Made by a program: the position numbers and the translations under genes. This document shows positions 37,183-45,910 of a stretch of DNA of 64,000 nt, piece after piece. The stretch's first letter is position 1, and each line of letters begins with the position of its first letter. The DNA is from [Clostridium] fimetarium (GTDB taxonomy: Bacteria > Bacillota > Clostridia > Lachnospirales > Lachnospiraceae). The stretch is from the NCBI RefSeq assembly GCF_900111235.1, contig NZ_FOJI01000011.1, forward strand, positions 1-64,000, read 5' to 3'. Below the pieces are notes generated by a model, which saw only the letters and a list, made by a program, of their open reading frames with translations, made no database searches and was not told the DNA's origin.

Positions 37183-37794
37183 ATGATTGATACGGTGATA
37201 TTTGATATTGGGAATGTGTTGGCGGGGTTTTGTTGGAAAGAATATTTACTGGAGTTGGGAATATGTGAAGATGCGAGACAGCAGATTGCAGACAAAATAT
37301 TTCGTGGTGATGTATGGAAGGAATTCGATTGTGGCAAGAAGTCAGATGAAGAAATTATTCAGCAATGTATTTTGTTAATACCAGAGTATGAAAAAGAGAT
37401 AAAAATGGTATTTGATACCATTGAGAAAGTAGCATTTGAATATGATTATGCAAAATCCTGGATAGAAGAATTGAAAGCCAAGGGATTTAAAATATATTTG
37501 TTATCGAATTATGGGAAAAAAGCTTTTGAAAGAAAAAACTATTCATTCCTTGAATTAGTTGATGGTAAAGTGATATCATATGAAGTAAAGTCAATAAAGC
37601 CACAACCACAGATATTTAATACACTTCTTAGCAAGTATGCAATAATTCCAGAAAATGCAGTGTTTTTTGATGATATGAAGGAAAATGTTATAGCGGCCAG
37701 AACACATGGAATCAATGCGATTCAATTTAGTAGTAAAGAGCAAGCAGAAAAAGAGCTTGCTGCTCTAATAAATGAGAAGGCAACAAGCTTATAA
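37183..37794 (+). CDS. HAD-family phosphatase (YihX-like)
   Basis: A 203-aa HAD hydrolase. Motif I is VIFDIGNVLAGF (the first Asp is the nucleophile), motif II is LLSNYGKKAF, and motif IV is FFDDMKENVIAA. Order and spacing resemble the YihX/haloacid-dehalogenase subgroup that removes phosphate from alpha-D-glucose-1-phosphate or related sugars; the substrate is not certain. It has no obvious operon partner. Confidence 0.85.
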   Translation: MIDTVIFDIGNVLAGFCWKEYLLELGICEDARQQIADKIFRGDVWKEFDCGKKSDEEIIQQCILLIPEYEKEIKMVFDTIEKVAFEYDYAKSWIEELKAKGFKIYLLSNYGKKAFERKNYSFLELVDGKVISYEVKSIKPQPQIFNTLLSKYAIIPENAVFFDDMKENVIAARTHGINAIQFSSKEQAEKELAALINEKATSL

Positions 37795-37861
37795 TATAGT
37801 TATCGTTTTAATCTAGTTAGTTTTAATACAAATAGTTTTAATCTAGCTAGTTTTAATATAA

Positions 37862-38080
37862 TTATTGATTTGGATTATTTCGATTTTTTAAATATTTGTA
37901 TATTAACATATATGCATATAGCATAACTGGTAGTGCAATTGTAGCAATAGCGCTTGCCTGAAATAGTTTCTGGGCTGTAGGGCTTTTCATAAATGCAAGA
38001 ATAAAGGTAGTAATATAAAGACCAAGAAGAAGCACTACAAGAGTAATTGCACCAATGCGTTTGAGATTTAATATATTCAT
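37862..38080 (-). CDS. Small two-TM membrane protein
   Basis: A 72-aa protein with two hydrophobic segments (about 9-31 and 40-63) joined by a short loop, and a basic, Asn-rich tail (YKYLKNRNNPNQ). No family is recognised with confidence. It starts 102 bp from the adenylation gene of the envelope island, which it faces divergently. A GAAAGGATT site precedes the ATG on the minus strand. Confidence 0.55.
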   Translation of the reverse strand: MNILNLKRIGAITLVVLLLGLYITTFILAFMKSPTAQKLFQASAIATIALPVMLYAYMLIYKYLKNRNNPNQ

Positions 38081-38182
38081 AATATAAATCCTTTCAAAAA
38101 TTAGTAAGTTATTGTATTATTATATTATAGATTATGAAAAGTTGCAAAGCAAGTTTTTATCAAATGATCATAGGAGGCTATA

Positions 38183-39715
38183 ATGGTAAAAAATATTTTA
38201 GGTTATTTGGAAGAATCAACAGAAAAATTTGGAATTAAGGCAGCCTGTTCGGATGAAAATAGTTCTTACACATATAATGAATTAAGTGATAAAGCAAAAA
38301 GGGTCGGTAGTGCGTTGATCGAAAAAACCGATCCTCGTAATCCAGTGCCTATCTATATGGACAAAAGTTGTAGCACATTAGCAGCATTTATGGGAACTGC
38401 ATACGCAGGTTGCTTTTATGTAATGCTTGATGTAACACAGCCCCCAGCGAGAGTTAATATGATATTAGATACACTTGAGGCAAAGTTTATTGTAGTAAGT
38501 GAAACTACAGCGACTAAGGCTGAAAAACTTGGATTTAAAGGAGAAGTTCTTGTTTTAGAAGAACTTATGAAACATGAAATTAATGAAGACGTACTTTCTA
38601 AAATAAGAAAACAGACGCTAGATATCGATCCACTTTATTCAATATTCACATCAGGTTCAACCGGTGTGCCTAAGGGCGTAATTGTAAGTCATCGTTCAGT
38701 CATAGATTTTATCGATTATTTCACAGAAATTTTTAATATTACGGATAAGGATGTAATTGGTAATCAAGCACCTTTTGATTTTGATGTATCTGTAAAAGAT
38801 ATATACTCTTCGTTAAAGACAGGAGCTACACTTCAGATAATTCCGAAGAAGATGTTTAGTTTTCCAATCAACTTACTTGATTATCTTGAGGATAGGAAAG
38901 TTACAACATTGGTATGGGCAGTATCCGCACTTTGTATTGTAACAACTTTAAACGGATTTGAATATAAAGTACCTTCGGCCATCAATAAAGTAATTTTTAG
39001 CGGTGAAGTAATGCCGATTAAGCATTTGAACAGTTGGAGAAAACAGTATCCAGATGCAATGTTTGTAAATGTATATGGACCAACTGAAATCACATGCAAT
39101 TGTACTTATTATATAATAGACAGAGAGTTTGCACTAGATGAAACAATTCCGATGGGACAAGCATTTCCGAATGAAAAAGTATTTTTACTAGATGAAGATA
39201 ATACACCCATAACGCCAGAATCAGTTCGAAAATTAGGAGAGATTTGTGTGTCTGGTACTGCACTTTCACTTGGTTACTTCAACAACAAAGAGAAAACGGA
39301 GCAGGCATTTGTACAAAATCCACTGAATACTAAATATATTGAATTAATCTATCGGACGGGTGATTTGGGGGCGTACAATGAAAAAGGGGAGATGTATTTT
39401 TCCTCAAGAAAAGATTTCCAAATCAAACATATGGGGCATAGAATCGAGTTAGGTGAAATTGAGACTGCCATTAATGCAGTAGAAGGCGTTTCAAGAGTTT
39501 GTTGCACATACGATCAAGGTGAGAATAAAATAGTTGCATTTATTGAAGGTGCTACAGATAAAAAGGTTATCACACATGAACTTAGTAAGAAGTTGCCAAA
39601 GTTTATGGTACCAAATATATTTGCACAGGTGCATTGCATGCCAATCACAAAGAATGGAAAGATTGATAGAAAACAATTAATGGAAGATCATAAAAAAGAG
39701 AGCGAACAAGGTTGA
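38183..39715 (+). CDS. DltA-like amino-acid adenylation enzyme
   Basis: A 510-aa AMP-forming ligase of the DltA type, which would activate an amino acid and load it onto the carrier protein encoded at 41004. Core motifs: FTSGSTGVPKG (155-165), VNVYGPTEITCN, YRTGDLG and NGKIDRKQL. The amino-group-binding Asp is kept (Asp201 in APFDFDVSV). In DltA the pocket reads FCGEVLP, with a Cys linked to D-Ala selectivity; here it is FSGEVMP, Ser273. Other pocket segments (WAVSALCIV; TEITCNCTYY) also depart from DltA. D-Ala is therefore not a safe substrate call. First gene of the island, with AGGAGG upstream. Confidence 0.85.
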   Translation: MVKNILGYLEESTEKFGIKAACSDENSSYTYNELSDKAKRVGSALIEKTDPRNPVPIYMDKSCSTLAAFMGTAYAGCFYVMLDVTQPPARVNMILDTLEAKFIVVSETTATKAEKLGFKGEVLVLEELMKHEINEDVLSKIRKQTLDIDPLYSIFTSGSTGVPKGVIVSHRSVIDFIDYFTEIFNITDKDVIGNQAPFDFDVSVKDIYSSLKTGATLQIIPKKMFSFPINLLDYLEDRKVTTLVWAVSALCIVTTLNGFEYKVPSAINKVIFSGEVMPIKHLNSWRKQYPDAMFVNVYGPTEITCNCTYYIIDREFALDETIPMGQAFPNEKVFLLDEDNTPITPESVRKLGEICVSGTALSLGYFNNKEKTEQAFVQNPLNTKYIELIYRTGDLGAYNEKGEMYFSSRKDFQIKHMGHRIELGEIETAINAVEGVSRVCCTYDQGENKIVAFIEGATDKKVITHELSKKLPKFMVPNIFAQVHCMPITKNGKIDRKQLMEDHKKESEQG

Positions 39716-39719
39716 AAAT

Positions 39720-40928
39720 ATGATTAATCAAAATATTTTAGAAGATATTGCAATTGAATATGGGACTCCGTCATATGTATTTGATATTGATGAGTTAACA
39801 AAAAGAATTATAAAAATCAGTGACATTTTAGGCGATGATATCAACCTTTGTTATGCGATGAAGGCAAACCCGTTTTTGGTAGATTCAATGAAACCTTTAG
39901 TGGGGAAGTTTGAAGTGTGTTCACCGGGGGAATTTGCAATTTGCGAACGCGAACACATAGAGATGAATAGAATTGTATTATCAGGTGTCAACAAAGAGAA
40001 ATCAGATATTGAACATGTTATGGATGATTGTGGTGGCGTTGGAATATATACAATTGAATCGCTAAATCAATTTGCAATTCTTAATGAATGTGCAAGTAGA
40101 AGAAAAATAACAATATCAGTTCTTTTAAGAGTGACAAGTGGCAATCAATTTGGTCTGGATGAAGAAGTGATCGAACAGCTAATTTCAGATAGAGCACAAT
40201 ATAAGTATATAGATTTTAAAGGAATACAATGTTATTCAGGTACGCAGAAGAAAAAAATATTACAAATCGAGAAAGAAATTGATTGGCTTGATGGGATTTG
40301 CAGTAATCTTCGAGAAAAATATGGATATGAAGTTAGAGAGTTGGAGTATGGTCCAGGGCTTCCGATATCATATTTTGAGCCTAATACAGATAATGATAAT
40401 TTCGATATGTTGCAGCAGTTTTCAGATAAGTTGGATGGAATTCGTGATAAATATGAGATAACTTTGGAGATGGGCCGTTTTATGGCAGCAACCTGTGGTA
40501 TTTATTTATCAAGGATTGCAGACCTTAAGACCAATAATTTCCAGAATTACTGTATCATCGACGGAGGAATTAATCATTTAAACTATTATGGACAAACAAT
40601 GGCTATGAAGTTGCCAAAAACCGATTTTATTCATATGGATTCAACGAATATGCACTTAACCGAAAAAAAAGATGGTATCGTACCATGGAATATTTGTGGT
40701 TCATTATGTACAGTGGCAGATGTTATAGTAAAGAATTTGCCACTTGATAATGCGCAGATTGGTGATATGATTATATTTTATAATGTTGGTGCATATTCAG
40801 TAACAGAAGGGATTTATTTATTTTTAAGCAGAAAACTCCCTAAAATATTAACATATGATAGCAAAAACAATATAAAATTAATCAGGGATGATTTATCAAC
40901 TGATGAAATTAATTCTAGAAAATTATAA
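39720..40928 (+). CDS. Fold-type III PLP-dependent decarboxylase
   Basis: A 402-aa enzyme of the diaminopimelate/ornithine decarboxylase superfamily: N-terminal TIM barrel with the PLP Lys48 in CYAMKANPF, a substrate/PLP loop LEMGRFMAA (EPGR-like), and a C-terminal beta-barrel with Cys330 in CGSLCTVAD and the YNVGAYS motif. The CESxD motif of DapDC is changed to CTVAD, so the substrate is probably not meso-DAP. It lies 4 bp after the adenylation gene and before the carrier gene. The set recalls butirosin BtrJ/BtrI/BtrK, where a decarboxylase of this fold acts on glutamyl bound to the carrier. Canonical dlt operons lack this gene. Confidence 0.85.
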   Translation: MINQNILEDIAIEYGTPSYVFDIDELTKRIIKISDILGDDINLCYAMKANPFLVDSMKPLVGKFEVCSPGEFAICEREHIEMNRIVLSGVNKEKSDIEHVMDDCGGVGIYTIESLNQFAILNECASRRKITISVLLRVTSGNQFGLDEEVIEQLISDRAQYKYIDFKGIQCYSGTQKKKILQIEKEIDWLDGICSNLREKYGYEVRELEYGPGLPISYFEPNTDNDNFDMLQQFSDKLDGIRDKYEITLEMGRFMAATCGIYLSRIADLKTNNFQNYCIIDGGINHLNYYGQTMAMKLPKTDFIHMDSTNMHLTEKKDGIVPWNICGSLCTVADVIVKNLPLDNAQIGDMIIFYNVGAYSVTEGIYLFLSRKLPKILTYDSKNNIKLIRDDLSTDEINSRKL

Positions 40929-41003
40929 TAATTTCACTTGACGTTTAAGGTAAATATTACTAGAATAACTATAGGCAAAATAATGAAAGGTTAGGTATTA
41001 AAA

Positions 41004-41231
41004 ATGGAAGAATTATTAGAGATTTTAAATGAAGTGAATGCAGATGTGGATTTTGCAAGTTGTGAAAGTTTAATTGATGATGGAATTTTAGATTCATTTG
41101 ATATAGTATCAATAGTGGGAGAATTAAATGATGCTTTCGATGTAGAGATATCACCTGTTGATATTATTCCTAAAAACTTTAATTCAGCTAAAGCAATGTG
41201 GGCTATGATTGAACGTTTACAAGATAACTAA
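41004..41231 (+). CDS. Acyl/aminoacyl carrier protein (DltC-like)
   Basis: A 75-aa carrier protein. Ser31 in ILDSFDIVSIV is the phosphopantetheine attachment site. The acidic helix II that follows and the helix IV region (FNSAKAMWAMIERL) fit DltC-like carriers. The partner enzymes are the adenylation enzyme upstream and the MBOAT protein 27 bp downstream. GAAAGG precedes the start. Which amino acid it carries is unknown. Confidence 0.88.
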   Translation: MEELLEILNEVNADVDFASCESLIDDGILDSFDIVSIVGELNDAFDVEISPVDIIPKNFNSAKAMWAMIERLQDN

Positions 41232-41258
41232 AAATAATTTTAATTTGAGGAAAATAGA

Positions 41259-42848
41259 ATGTCTTTTATGTCTACAGAATTACTGTTGTTAGTTTTTGTA
41301 ACAGCAGTTGTTTATTATATAATACCCAAAAAATATCAGTGGATATTACTTTTAGCTGTAAGCTATATGTTTTATGCATCTTATGGACTAAAATATGTTG
41401 GATTCATAGCATTCACAACAATAACCACCTTTTTAGGTGGTATTTTCATTGAAAAAATAGCTCAAGCTGGAAAAGATAAGATATCTGCAAATAAAGAGAC
41501 ATTGACCGCTGACGGGAAAAAGGCAATAAAAGCGCAGACAAAGCGGAATAAAAAGTTGATCTGTGCATTGATTTTAGTATGTAATTTTGGAATCTTGGCA
41601 TTTCTGAAATACTTTAATTTTGCTGTAGAAAATATAAATTCAATTTTAACTGGAGTTGGAACAACACAACGGTTGGGTATGATGAGTTTACTGTTGCCAC
41701 TTGGGATTTCGTTTTATACATTCCAATCAATGGGATACATTATAGATGTATATCAGGGGAAATACTCCTCTGAAAAGAATCCTTTTAAATTCGCTTTGTT
41801 TGTATCCTTTTTCCCACAGATACTTCAAGGTCCGATTGGAAGGTTTGATAAATTAGCATGTCAATTTTTTGAAGCGCACAAATTTGAATTACAGAATATA
41901 CAATTTGGACTTCAGCTTATACTTTGGGGTTACTTTAAAAAAATTGTGCTTGCAGATAGAGCAGCAGTTGTTGTTAATAAAGTATTTAACGACTATACGA
42001 ACTATTCAGGATTTTATATTATATTTGCTGTATTACTGTATTCAGTAGAACTCTACGCCGATTTTTCGGGAGGAATGGACGTCGTAATTGGTATTGCTCA
42101 AATATTTGGAATTAAGCTTGATCAGAACTTTGCTCGACCATTTTTTTCACGCTCGATTTCAGAGTTCTGGAGAAGATGGCACATTACGCTTGGTACATGG
42201 ATGAAGGATTACATATTTTATCCATTTACTCTATCAAAACCGATGAACAAATTTGGTAAGTTCTCTAAAAAGAAGTTTGGTAATACAATTGGGCGCGTGC
42301 TTCCAATATGTCTAGCAGATCTACTTATTTTCTTTTTGGTAGGTATTTGGCATGGCGCAGCATGGAAGTATATTGCATATGGAATGTACAATGGTATTAT
42401 TATTGCACTCAGTATCTTATTGGAACCACTATACAAATTGGGACTTAAGAAACTACACATTAATAGTGAAAGAAAACCATGGAAAGTATTCCAGATAATT
42501 CGAACAGGTATTTTAATTAATATTGGTTGGTATTTTGATATGGGTGTTAACTTGAATGCGGCTATTGTAATGATGAAGAATACCTTTGTAGGATTATCCT
42601 TGTCAACATTGACAGATAATTCATTGTTTAAATTAGGCCTCTTAAAAAAGGACATTCAAATATTAGCATTTGGATGTTTCGTGTGGTTTATAATTAGTGT
42701 ACTTCAAGAACGTAAAATCAATATACGAGAAGCTTTATCAAAAAAACCATTAGTAGTTCGTTGGGCAATTTATTTTGCATTGATATTTTCAACCCCTATT
42801 TTGGGCTATATAGGAGCATCATCTGGATTTATCTATGCACAGTTTTAG
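41259..42848 (+). CDS. DltB-like MBOAT membrane acyltransferase
   Basis: A 529-aa polytopic membrane protein of the MBOAT family, about 11 hydrophobic segments, longer than typical DltB by an inserted charged loop near 65-105. The invariant His is His365 in GIWHGAAWKY; His308 in RRWHITLGTW is the second conserved one. DltB passes D-alanyl groups from DltC across the membrane; here it would move whatever the carrier holds. It also resembles alginate O-acetylases (AlgI), but the carrier gene directly upstream favours the Dlt role. Confidence 0.88.
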   Translation: MSFMSTELLLLVFVTAVVYYIIPKKYQWILLLAVSYMFYASYGLKYVGFIAFTTITTFLGGIFIEKIAQAGKDKISANKETLTADGKKAIKAQTKRNKKLICALILVCNFGILAFLKYFNFAVENINSILTGVGTTQRLGMMSLLLPLGISFYTFQSMGYIIDVYQGKYSSEKNPFKFALFVSFFPQILQGPIGRFDKLACQFFEAHKFELQNIQFGLQLILWGYFKKIVLADRAAVVVNKVFNDYTNYSGFYIIFAVLLYSVELYADFSGGMDVVIGIAQIFGIKLDQNFARPFFSRSISEFWRRWHITLGTWMKDYIFYPFTLSKPMNKFGKFSKKKFGNTIGRVLPICLADLLIFFLVGIWHGAAWKYIAYGMYNGIIIALSILLEPLYKLGLKKLHINSERKPWKVFQIIRTGILINIGWYFDMGVNLNAAIVMMKNTFVGLSLSTLTDNSLFKLGLLKKDIQILAFGCFVWFIISVLQERKINIREALSKKPLVVRWAIYFALIFSTPILGYIGASSGFIYAQF

Positions 42849-42913
42849 GAGCAATTTAAAATGTGTATTGCATAACTTTAAATGTATAAATTTACTTTAT
42901 CGAGGACAAGCGT

Positions 42914-43942
42914 ATGCGAAAATATAAAAAAAAATTAGTTATTATACTGTTTTTAGCTTTATTAGTTATTATAAATAGTATATTGAACTTTATTCTTGTC
43001 CCATCCACTATCACAAGAGTAATCATGCATGAAATAGAATCGGAGCATGATTATAAGTACATTTTTCTTGGGACGTCACATGGTTCATATGGAATTGATT
43101 CTAACAAAGTCACTGAAGTGTTAGGAAGCAAAACAATGAATTTATGTATAGGTGGAGAATATTTACAAGATTCATATTATTTATTGAAAAGGGCATTCGA
43201 AACGAATAAACCTGATACAATTATTCTTGATATGGATTTTGAATATTTATTAAAGGGACCCAATAGTTCTTTATCTGGTAGTTCTATTTATAATTTATAT
43301 CCATTTTCAATAAATAAATTGTCCTATTTTAAGGATAAAGTATTAGGGTTGGATTATCGTGCGGCATTTTTTCCATGGATGGACTATCGTGATAATTTTT
43401 CGAGTGCACTGAGTGTAGTTAAAACTAAAATGAGTGCTGACTATATAAACTATAGCGTGAATGCAGTGAAGATGAATGCTAACAATGAATATAAACATAA
43501 TGGATTTCTATATAGGGAGCGCAGTACACATCCAAAGATACAGAATCACTTAATATGGGATGAGTCAAATGTTGATCAAAAAGCGGTACAATATTTTAAT
43601 AAAATAGTTGATTTATGTAAATCAAATAATACTAAAATTATAATGATGACGACTCCTGTTCCAGTTGAAGAAATAACTTATTCGATAGATGAATATGAAC
43701 AGGCATACGCATATGTTTCAAAATTGGCAAAGGCTAATAATATTGAATTCTATAATTTCAATCTTCTAAAAGAGAGTGTATTTCAAAGAAATATCGGGGA
43801 TTATAATGACTACGATGGTCATATGTATGGGGATACGGCAGAACGTTTTAGCGAAATCCTTGGAAGGTTTTTAAAGGATGTTCAAGATGGACAAGTGACA
43901 TTAAGTGATTATTTTTATGATTCTATAAAAGATTTACAATAA
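42914..43942 (+). CDS. DltD-like SGNH-type membrane protein, copy 1
   Basis: A 342-aa protein with one N-terminal membrane segment (about 7-28) and an outer SGNH-hydrolase-like domain. Ser55 in LGTSHGSYGID is the likely nucleophile, and YDGHMYGD near the C-terminus supplies Asp and His. DltD completes transfer of D-alanine to lipoteichoic acid, so this copy may act as outer transferase or hydrolase for the island. A close paralogue follows 32 bp later. GAGGACAAG precedes the start. Confidence 0.75.
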   Translation: MRKYKKKLVIILFLALLVIINSILNFILVPSTITRVIMHEIESEHDYKYIFLGTSHGSYGIDSNKVTEVLGSKTMNLCIGGEYLQDSYYLLKRAFETNKPDTIILDMDFEYLLKGPNSSLSGSSIYNLYPFSINKLSYFKDKVLGLDYRAAFFPWMDYRDNFSSALSVVKTKMSADYINYSVNAVKMNANNEYKHNGFLYRERSTHPKIQNHLIWDESNVDQKAVQYFNKIVDLCKSNNTKIIMMTTPVPVEEITYSIDEYEQAYAYVSKLAKANNIEFYNFNLLKESVFQRNIGDYNDYDGHMYGDTAERFSEILGRFLKDVQDGQVTLSDYFYDSIKDLQ

Positions 43943-43974
43943 ACAGTAAAAACTGTAGTAATGAGGATGAGAAT

Positions 43975-45009
43975 TTGCGAAAAAGTAAGAAATTGTTAGT
44001 GACAATCGTATTTTTAACAGTATTTATAATTGCAAACAGCATATTAAATTTCACGTTGGTTCCACCAGGACTTACAAGGATTATTTTGCATGAACTAGAA
44101 TCTAATAACGATTATAAATGCGTAATTTTAGGAACATCACATGGTTCCTATGGAATTGATCCAGATATTGTGAGCCAGCAATTAGGAAAAAAGACAATAA
44201 ATTTGTGTATTGGGGGCGAATATTTAAAAGATTCCTATTATTTGTTAAAACGAACATATGAAACAAATACTCCGGAATTAATTGTGCTTGATGTGGATTT
44301 CCAGTACTTAATTAATGTTCCGAAAAATAGTGTTTCAGCAAATTTCATCTACAATGCTTACCCAAATACAATAGACAAAGTATCCTATTTTAAGAATAAA
44401 ATATTAAAAATGGAATATCGCGCAACATTATTTCCTTGGATGGATTATCGTGATAATTATTCTAATGTAATCAATATCGCTAAAACAAAACTAGGTTCTG
44501 ATTACAATAATTATAGTGCAAAGGCTGTAAATATGTATAAACAGGACGTATACCATGGAAGGGGATTTGTATATAGAAATCATTTGGATAGTTCAAAGAC
44601 TGATAAAATGTCAAATATGATATGGAATGTGTCTAAAGTGGACCAAGAATCAATAAAATATTTAAAAAAGATAATTGATTTGTGTGATTCAAATAATACA
44701 AAAATAATAATGATTACAACGCCTATATCTGTGGATACAATAAAGCATTCATTAAATGAGTTTGATAAGTCATACACATATCTTTCGAATTTGGCGGAGG
44801 CAAATAATATAGATTATTATAATTTTAGCCTTGTTAAGGAAAGTGTATTTTCTAGAAGCCTTGATGATTATTGGGATTATGATGGTCATATGTATGGAGA
44901 TGCAGCACAGCGCTTTAGTCTAGTGCTTGGAAAGCTCTTGAAGGAATCTGAAGTTGGTAAAGTAGAGATAAGTAATTATTTATATGACTCAGTAAGAAAT
45001 ATTCAATAA
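43975..45009 (+). CDS. DltD-like SGNH-type membrane protein, copy 2
   Basis: A 344-aa paralogue of the preceding gene, with the same membrane segment, the same LGTSHGSYGID nucleophile motif and the same YDGHMYGD ending. By eye more than half of the residues agree, highest around the catalytic motifs and lower in the middle (about 190-215). It starts with TTG, preceded by GAGGATGAG. Two copies may have different acceptors or work as a pair. Last gene of the first transcript; a promoter follows at 45105. Confidence 0.75.
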   Translation: MRKSKKLLVTIVFLTVFIIANSILNFTLVPPGLTRIILHELESNNDYKCVILGTSHGSYGIDPDIVSQQLGKKTINLCIGGEYLKDSYYLLKRTYETNTPELIVLDVDFQYLINVPKNSVSANFIYNAYPNTIDKVSYFKNKILKMEYRATLFPWMDYRDNYSNVINIAKTKLGSDYNNYSAKAVNMYKQDVYHGRGFVYRNHLDSSKTDKMSNMIWNVSKVDQESIKYLKKIIDLCDSNNTKIIMITTPISVDTIKHSLNEFDKSYTYLSNLAEANNIDYYNFSLVKESVFSRSLDDYWDYDGHMYGDAAQRFSLVLGKLLKESEVGKVEISNYLYDSVRNIQ

Positions 45010-45104
45010 ACTTATTCAATGTTCATTGAATGCATATTTAAATTTGAGATTACATTAGTGAATTTCAATAAATATTAATCTAAATAGGCTATAGAATATT
45101 TTAC

Positions 45105-45132
45105 TTGTGATTTATTCATAATTGGTTATAAT
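45105..45132 (+). promoter_or_regulatory. Internal promoter of the lipid module
   Basis: TTGTGA at 45105-45110 and TATAAT at 45127-45132 with a 16-bp spacer. Transcription would start near 45139, exactly at an in-frame ATG, which argues for the later ATG at 45193 as the true start of the PAP2 gene. Confidence 0.6.
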
Positions 45133-45192
45133 ATAAAGATGTGTGTAAATGTATTAAACAGATACGTACCTATTAAAAATGCGGGGTTTATT

Positions 45193-45894
45193 ATGCGTGA
45201 ATTTCTAAAGAAAAATTTGGACCCAATGATTCCTCTATATTCTGTTATCCCATTGATAACTTGTTTTGCGTTTAATACTTTGGTTTATTATGGCGCTATG
45301 TCAATAAATAGTAATCGATATCATTATGATTTTACGACGAATTTTGATAGAAGTGTGCCTATAATTCCCATATTTGTAATTATATATTTTATATGCTATG
45401 GTTTTTGGGCGATTAACTATATTATTATAGGCAGAATTGGTAGAGAACATTGTATGAGATTTGTATTCGCGGATATTAGCTCAAGATGTATATGCTTAAT
45501 ATTTTTCATACTAATTCCAACAACGAATATTCGGCCAGAAATTCTGGGAAATGGAATAGGCGAACAGCTACTTAGACATTTATATTCAATTGATCATCCT
45601 GAAAATTTATTTCCATCAATTCATTGTCTGGTCAGTTGGTTTTGCTATATTGGTATAAGAGGCCAGAAACAAGTGCCTCGTTGGTACAGAGCTTTTTCCT
45701 GCGTATTTGCATTAGCGGTATGCCTATCAACACAACTTACAAAGCAGCACTATATAATTGATGTGTTTGGCGGAATATTGATAGCTGAATTAACTTATTA
45801 CATTGCTCACCATTCTGAATGGTATAGGGGAGTGGAGAAAATATTTAATAAAATTTCTGCCTTAGTATTTGGTAAAAATAATATTGGCTTATAA
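45193..45894 (+). CDS. PAP2-superfamily membrane phosphatase/transferase
   Basis: About 233 aa with five or six hydrophobic segments. Two motifs of the PAP2 family are clear: FPSIHCLVSW (PSxH) and STQLTKQHYIIDVFGG (Ser...His...Asp). These enzymes remove phosphate from lipid phosphates or transfer phospho head groups; the shape resembles the Aur1/inositol-phosphoceramide-like branch. An in-frame ATG at 45139 lies at the predicted transcription start, so 45193 is preferred. The next gene begins 16 bp after the stop. Neighbours suggest a role in phospholipid or lipid-carrier metabolism. Confidence 0.8.
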   Translation: MREFLKKNLDPMIPLYSVIPLITCFAFNTLVYYGAMSINSNRYHYDFTTNFDRSVPIIPIFVIIYFICYGFWAINYIIIGRIGREHCMRFVFADISSRCICLIFFILIPTTNIRPEILGNGIGEQLLRHLYSIDHPENLFPSIHCLVSWFCYIGIRGQKQVPRWYRAFSCVFALAVCLSTQLTKQHYIIDVFGGILIAELTYYIAHHSEWYRGVEKIFNKISALVFGKNNIGL

Positions 45895-45910
45895 GAAAGT
45901 GAGCGTATTA

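Noticed and set aside
39720-40928. lysA, diaminopimelate decarboxylase
   Set aside because: Same fold, but the CESxD motif is CTVAD and the gene is linked to a ligase and carrier, not to lysine genes.
38183-42848. Plain D-alanylation operon dltABC
   Set aside because: The decarboxylase gene inside the set and the altered ligase pocket make a simple D-Ala call unsafe.
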